Source: Schlesneria sp. (GTDB lineage Bacteria > Planctomycetota > Planctomycetia > Planctomycetales > Planctomycetaceae). Taken from it: a stretch of 6,181 bases of DNA. Within the stretch, counting starts at the first letter, position 1. Every line of letters begins with the position of its first letter. A program made the translations under genes and the position numbers. This document shows positions 5,838-6,181 of this stretch, piece after piece. The stretch covers positions 1 to 6,181 of the forward strand of contig JANXOO010001270.1 in assembly GCA_025353525.1 (NCBI GenBank), given 5' to 3'. Below the pieces are notes generated by a model. That model was not told the origin of the DNA, made no database searches, and was given only the letters and a program-made list of their open reading frames with translations.

Positions 5838-5862
5838 CAAAGGGGACATTCTACTTTTTGCT
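5838..5862. repeat. Possible dispersed motif AAAGGGGACATTCTACTTTTTG
   Basis: The segment around 5840-5860 reads AGGGGACATTCTACTTTTTG. Similar GGGGACATTC-like strings recur in intergenic and transposase-flanking positions in planctomycete and other genomes, to my recollection. There is only one copy in this window, so the call rests on memory. It sits exactly where the Fic similarity ends, as a rearrangement border would. Confidence 0.25.
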
Positions 5863-5884
5863 TGATTGCCTCACCTTCAACGTG

Positions 5885-5908
5885 CTGGTCGGAGCTGGTC
5901 TCCGACAG
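5885..5908. repeat. Hairpin GTCGGAG/CTCCGAC
   Basis: A perfect 7-bp stem (5888-5894 with 5900-5906) with a CTGGT loop, extended by two more pairs across a one-base bulge. It is only two bases away from the larger hairpin that follows and probably belongs to the same palindromic unit. It is not followed by a T-tract on either strand, so it is not an intrinsic terminator. Confidence 0.6.
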
Positions 5909-5910
5909 TG

Positions 5911-5954
5911 AGATGACGAGAATCGCGATGAGCCGAAATCGATTCTCGTCATCT
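5911..5954. repeat. 15-bp perfect inverted repeat hairpin
   Basis: AGATGACGAGAATCG (5911-5925) and CGATTCTCGTCATCT (5940-5954) are exact reverse complements, separated by a 14-nt loop. A 15-bp perfect stem is far beyond chance at this spacing. No T-tract follows on + (CTAAAGTACG). It lies between the Fic remnant and the putative IS66-like end and may be a REP-like or mobile-element palindrome, or a bidirectional transcription barrier. Confidence 0.8.
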
Positions 5955-6085
5955 AAAGTACGCTGTCACTTTCTTTGATCACGGTGTCGCCGACAGAAAT
6001 AAAAAAGTAAGTATTCGGCGCAGCCGTGGGTGGCAGGAATTGGTCTGCCCAGGAATTGCGAAAATCGAGTAAAAAGCCGGGCGTC

Positions 6086-6181
6086 ATGGACGATACCTTG
6101 CTCTTATCTCCGGCGAGTCTTTCCGTTGCTGAGTTGTTGAGAGTCAATCGACAACTCAGCGAGGGTCTGGCCAGCTTGTCG
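6086..6181 (+). CDS. Possible N-terminus of a transposase-like protein (3' part outside the window)
   Basis: The frame opens with ATG at 6086 and runs 32 codons to the window edge: MDDTLLLSPASL, then SVAELLRVNRQLSEG. The leucine-spaced helical segment is compatible with the N-terminal coiled coil of an IS66 TnpC protein, but this is too little sequence for a family call. No Shine-Dalgarno is visible. A competing - strand frame, open from the window edge to a TAG at 5953-5955, overlaps it completely. The + frame is preferred because of the GTAA end 79 nt upstream. A 10-bp perfect inverted repeat (6128-6137 with 6151-6160) lies within these codons. Confidence 0.35.
   Translation, partial: MDDTLLLSPASLSVAELLRVNRQLSEGLASLS
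6128..6160. repeat. Inverted repeat GCTGAGTTGT/ACAACTCAGC
   Basis: A perfect 10-bp stem (6128-6137 with 6151-6160). It extends inward by three more pairs including one G-T, leaving a 7-nt loop GAGTCAA. If the overlapping frame is real, the hairpin would sit in its first 25 codons, where it could hinder translation; it may equally be a structural part of a mobile element. Confidence 0.55.

Larger units (their letters stand above)
6007..6181 (+). mobile_element. Possible left end of an IS66-family insertion sequence (continues past the window)
   Basis: GTAAGTATTCGGCG at 6007-6020 has the GTAA start expected of IS66-family ends and shares GTAAGnnTTC with the end of the small palindromic element at 4200. 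An open frame pointing inward begins 79 nt inside. The supposed target sequence on the left would be ATAAAAAA (5999-6006). Only one end is visible, so this is tentative. If it is correct, the lack of tnpA and tnpB before the frame would fit the simpler ISBst12-like subgroup, which carries only the large transposase gene. Confidence 0.35.

Noticed and set aside
5953..6181. - strand coding frame open to the window edge, ending at a TAG at 5953-5955
   Set aside because: Its stop lies in the arm of the 15-bp hairpin, the product resembles nothing I know, and the overlapping + frame fits the GTAA end better. It is not fully excluded without more sequence.

Overview
The window looks like chromosomal DNA from a planctomycete (phylum Planctomycetota). 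The marker is a DUF1559 pseudopilin-like protein with a GFTLIELLVV N-terminus and a C-terminal H-x9-DG motif, followed by a small lipoprotein with a carboxypeptidase-regulatory-like fold and then an FG-GAP/ASPIC-UnbV (CRTAC1-type) protein. All are expanded families in that phylum. Ribosome-binding sites are weak or absent before most genes. No species is claimed.

Layout, left to right. Positions 2-82 hold the last 26 codons of an unidentified + strand gene. A DUF1559 gene follows (137-1117) and is closed by a strong rho-independent terminator (1139-1183). A separate leader with two small hairpins precedes a 157-residue lipoprotein gene (1311-1784). The 1785-2345 gap has no convincing gene but carries three diverged copies of a 36-bp repeat, one inverted relative to the other two. 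A 605-residue secreted or membrane-anchored FG-GAP/UnbV protein (2346-4163) follows, then a short palindromic mobile-element relic with IS66-like GTAA ends and an imperfect target duplication (about 4191-4343), then a 402-residue membrane-anchored TPR protein (4400-5608).

The right end is accessory debris. It holds a both-ends-truncated, antisense remnant of a Fic-domain (AMPylator-type) gene that overlaps the last codons of the TPR gene, a pair of strong hairpins, and what may be the left end of an IS66-family element with the first codons of a transposase running off the window.

The intact genes are all envelope proteins: a pseudopilin-like DUF1559 protein, a lipoprotein, and an FG-GAP/UnbV plus TPR pair that probably works together at the membrane or in the periplasm. 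No defence, biosynthetic or other novel gene system is visible. The most interesting features are the non-coding ones: the small IS66-like palindromic insertion between two probably co-transcribed genes, the repeat cluster that appears to reach into the N-terminus of the FG-GAP gene, and the Fic remnant whose inactivating Asp-to-Tyr change coincides with the stop codon of the opposing TPR gene.
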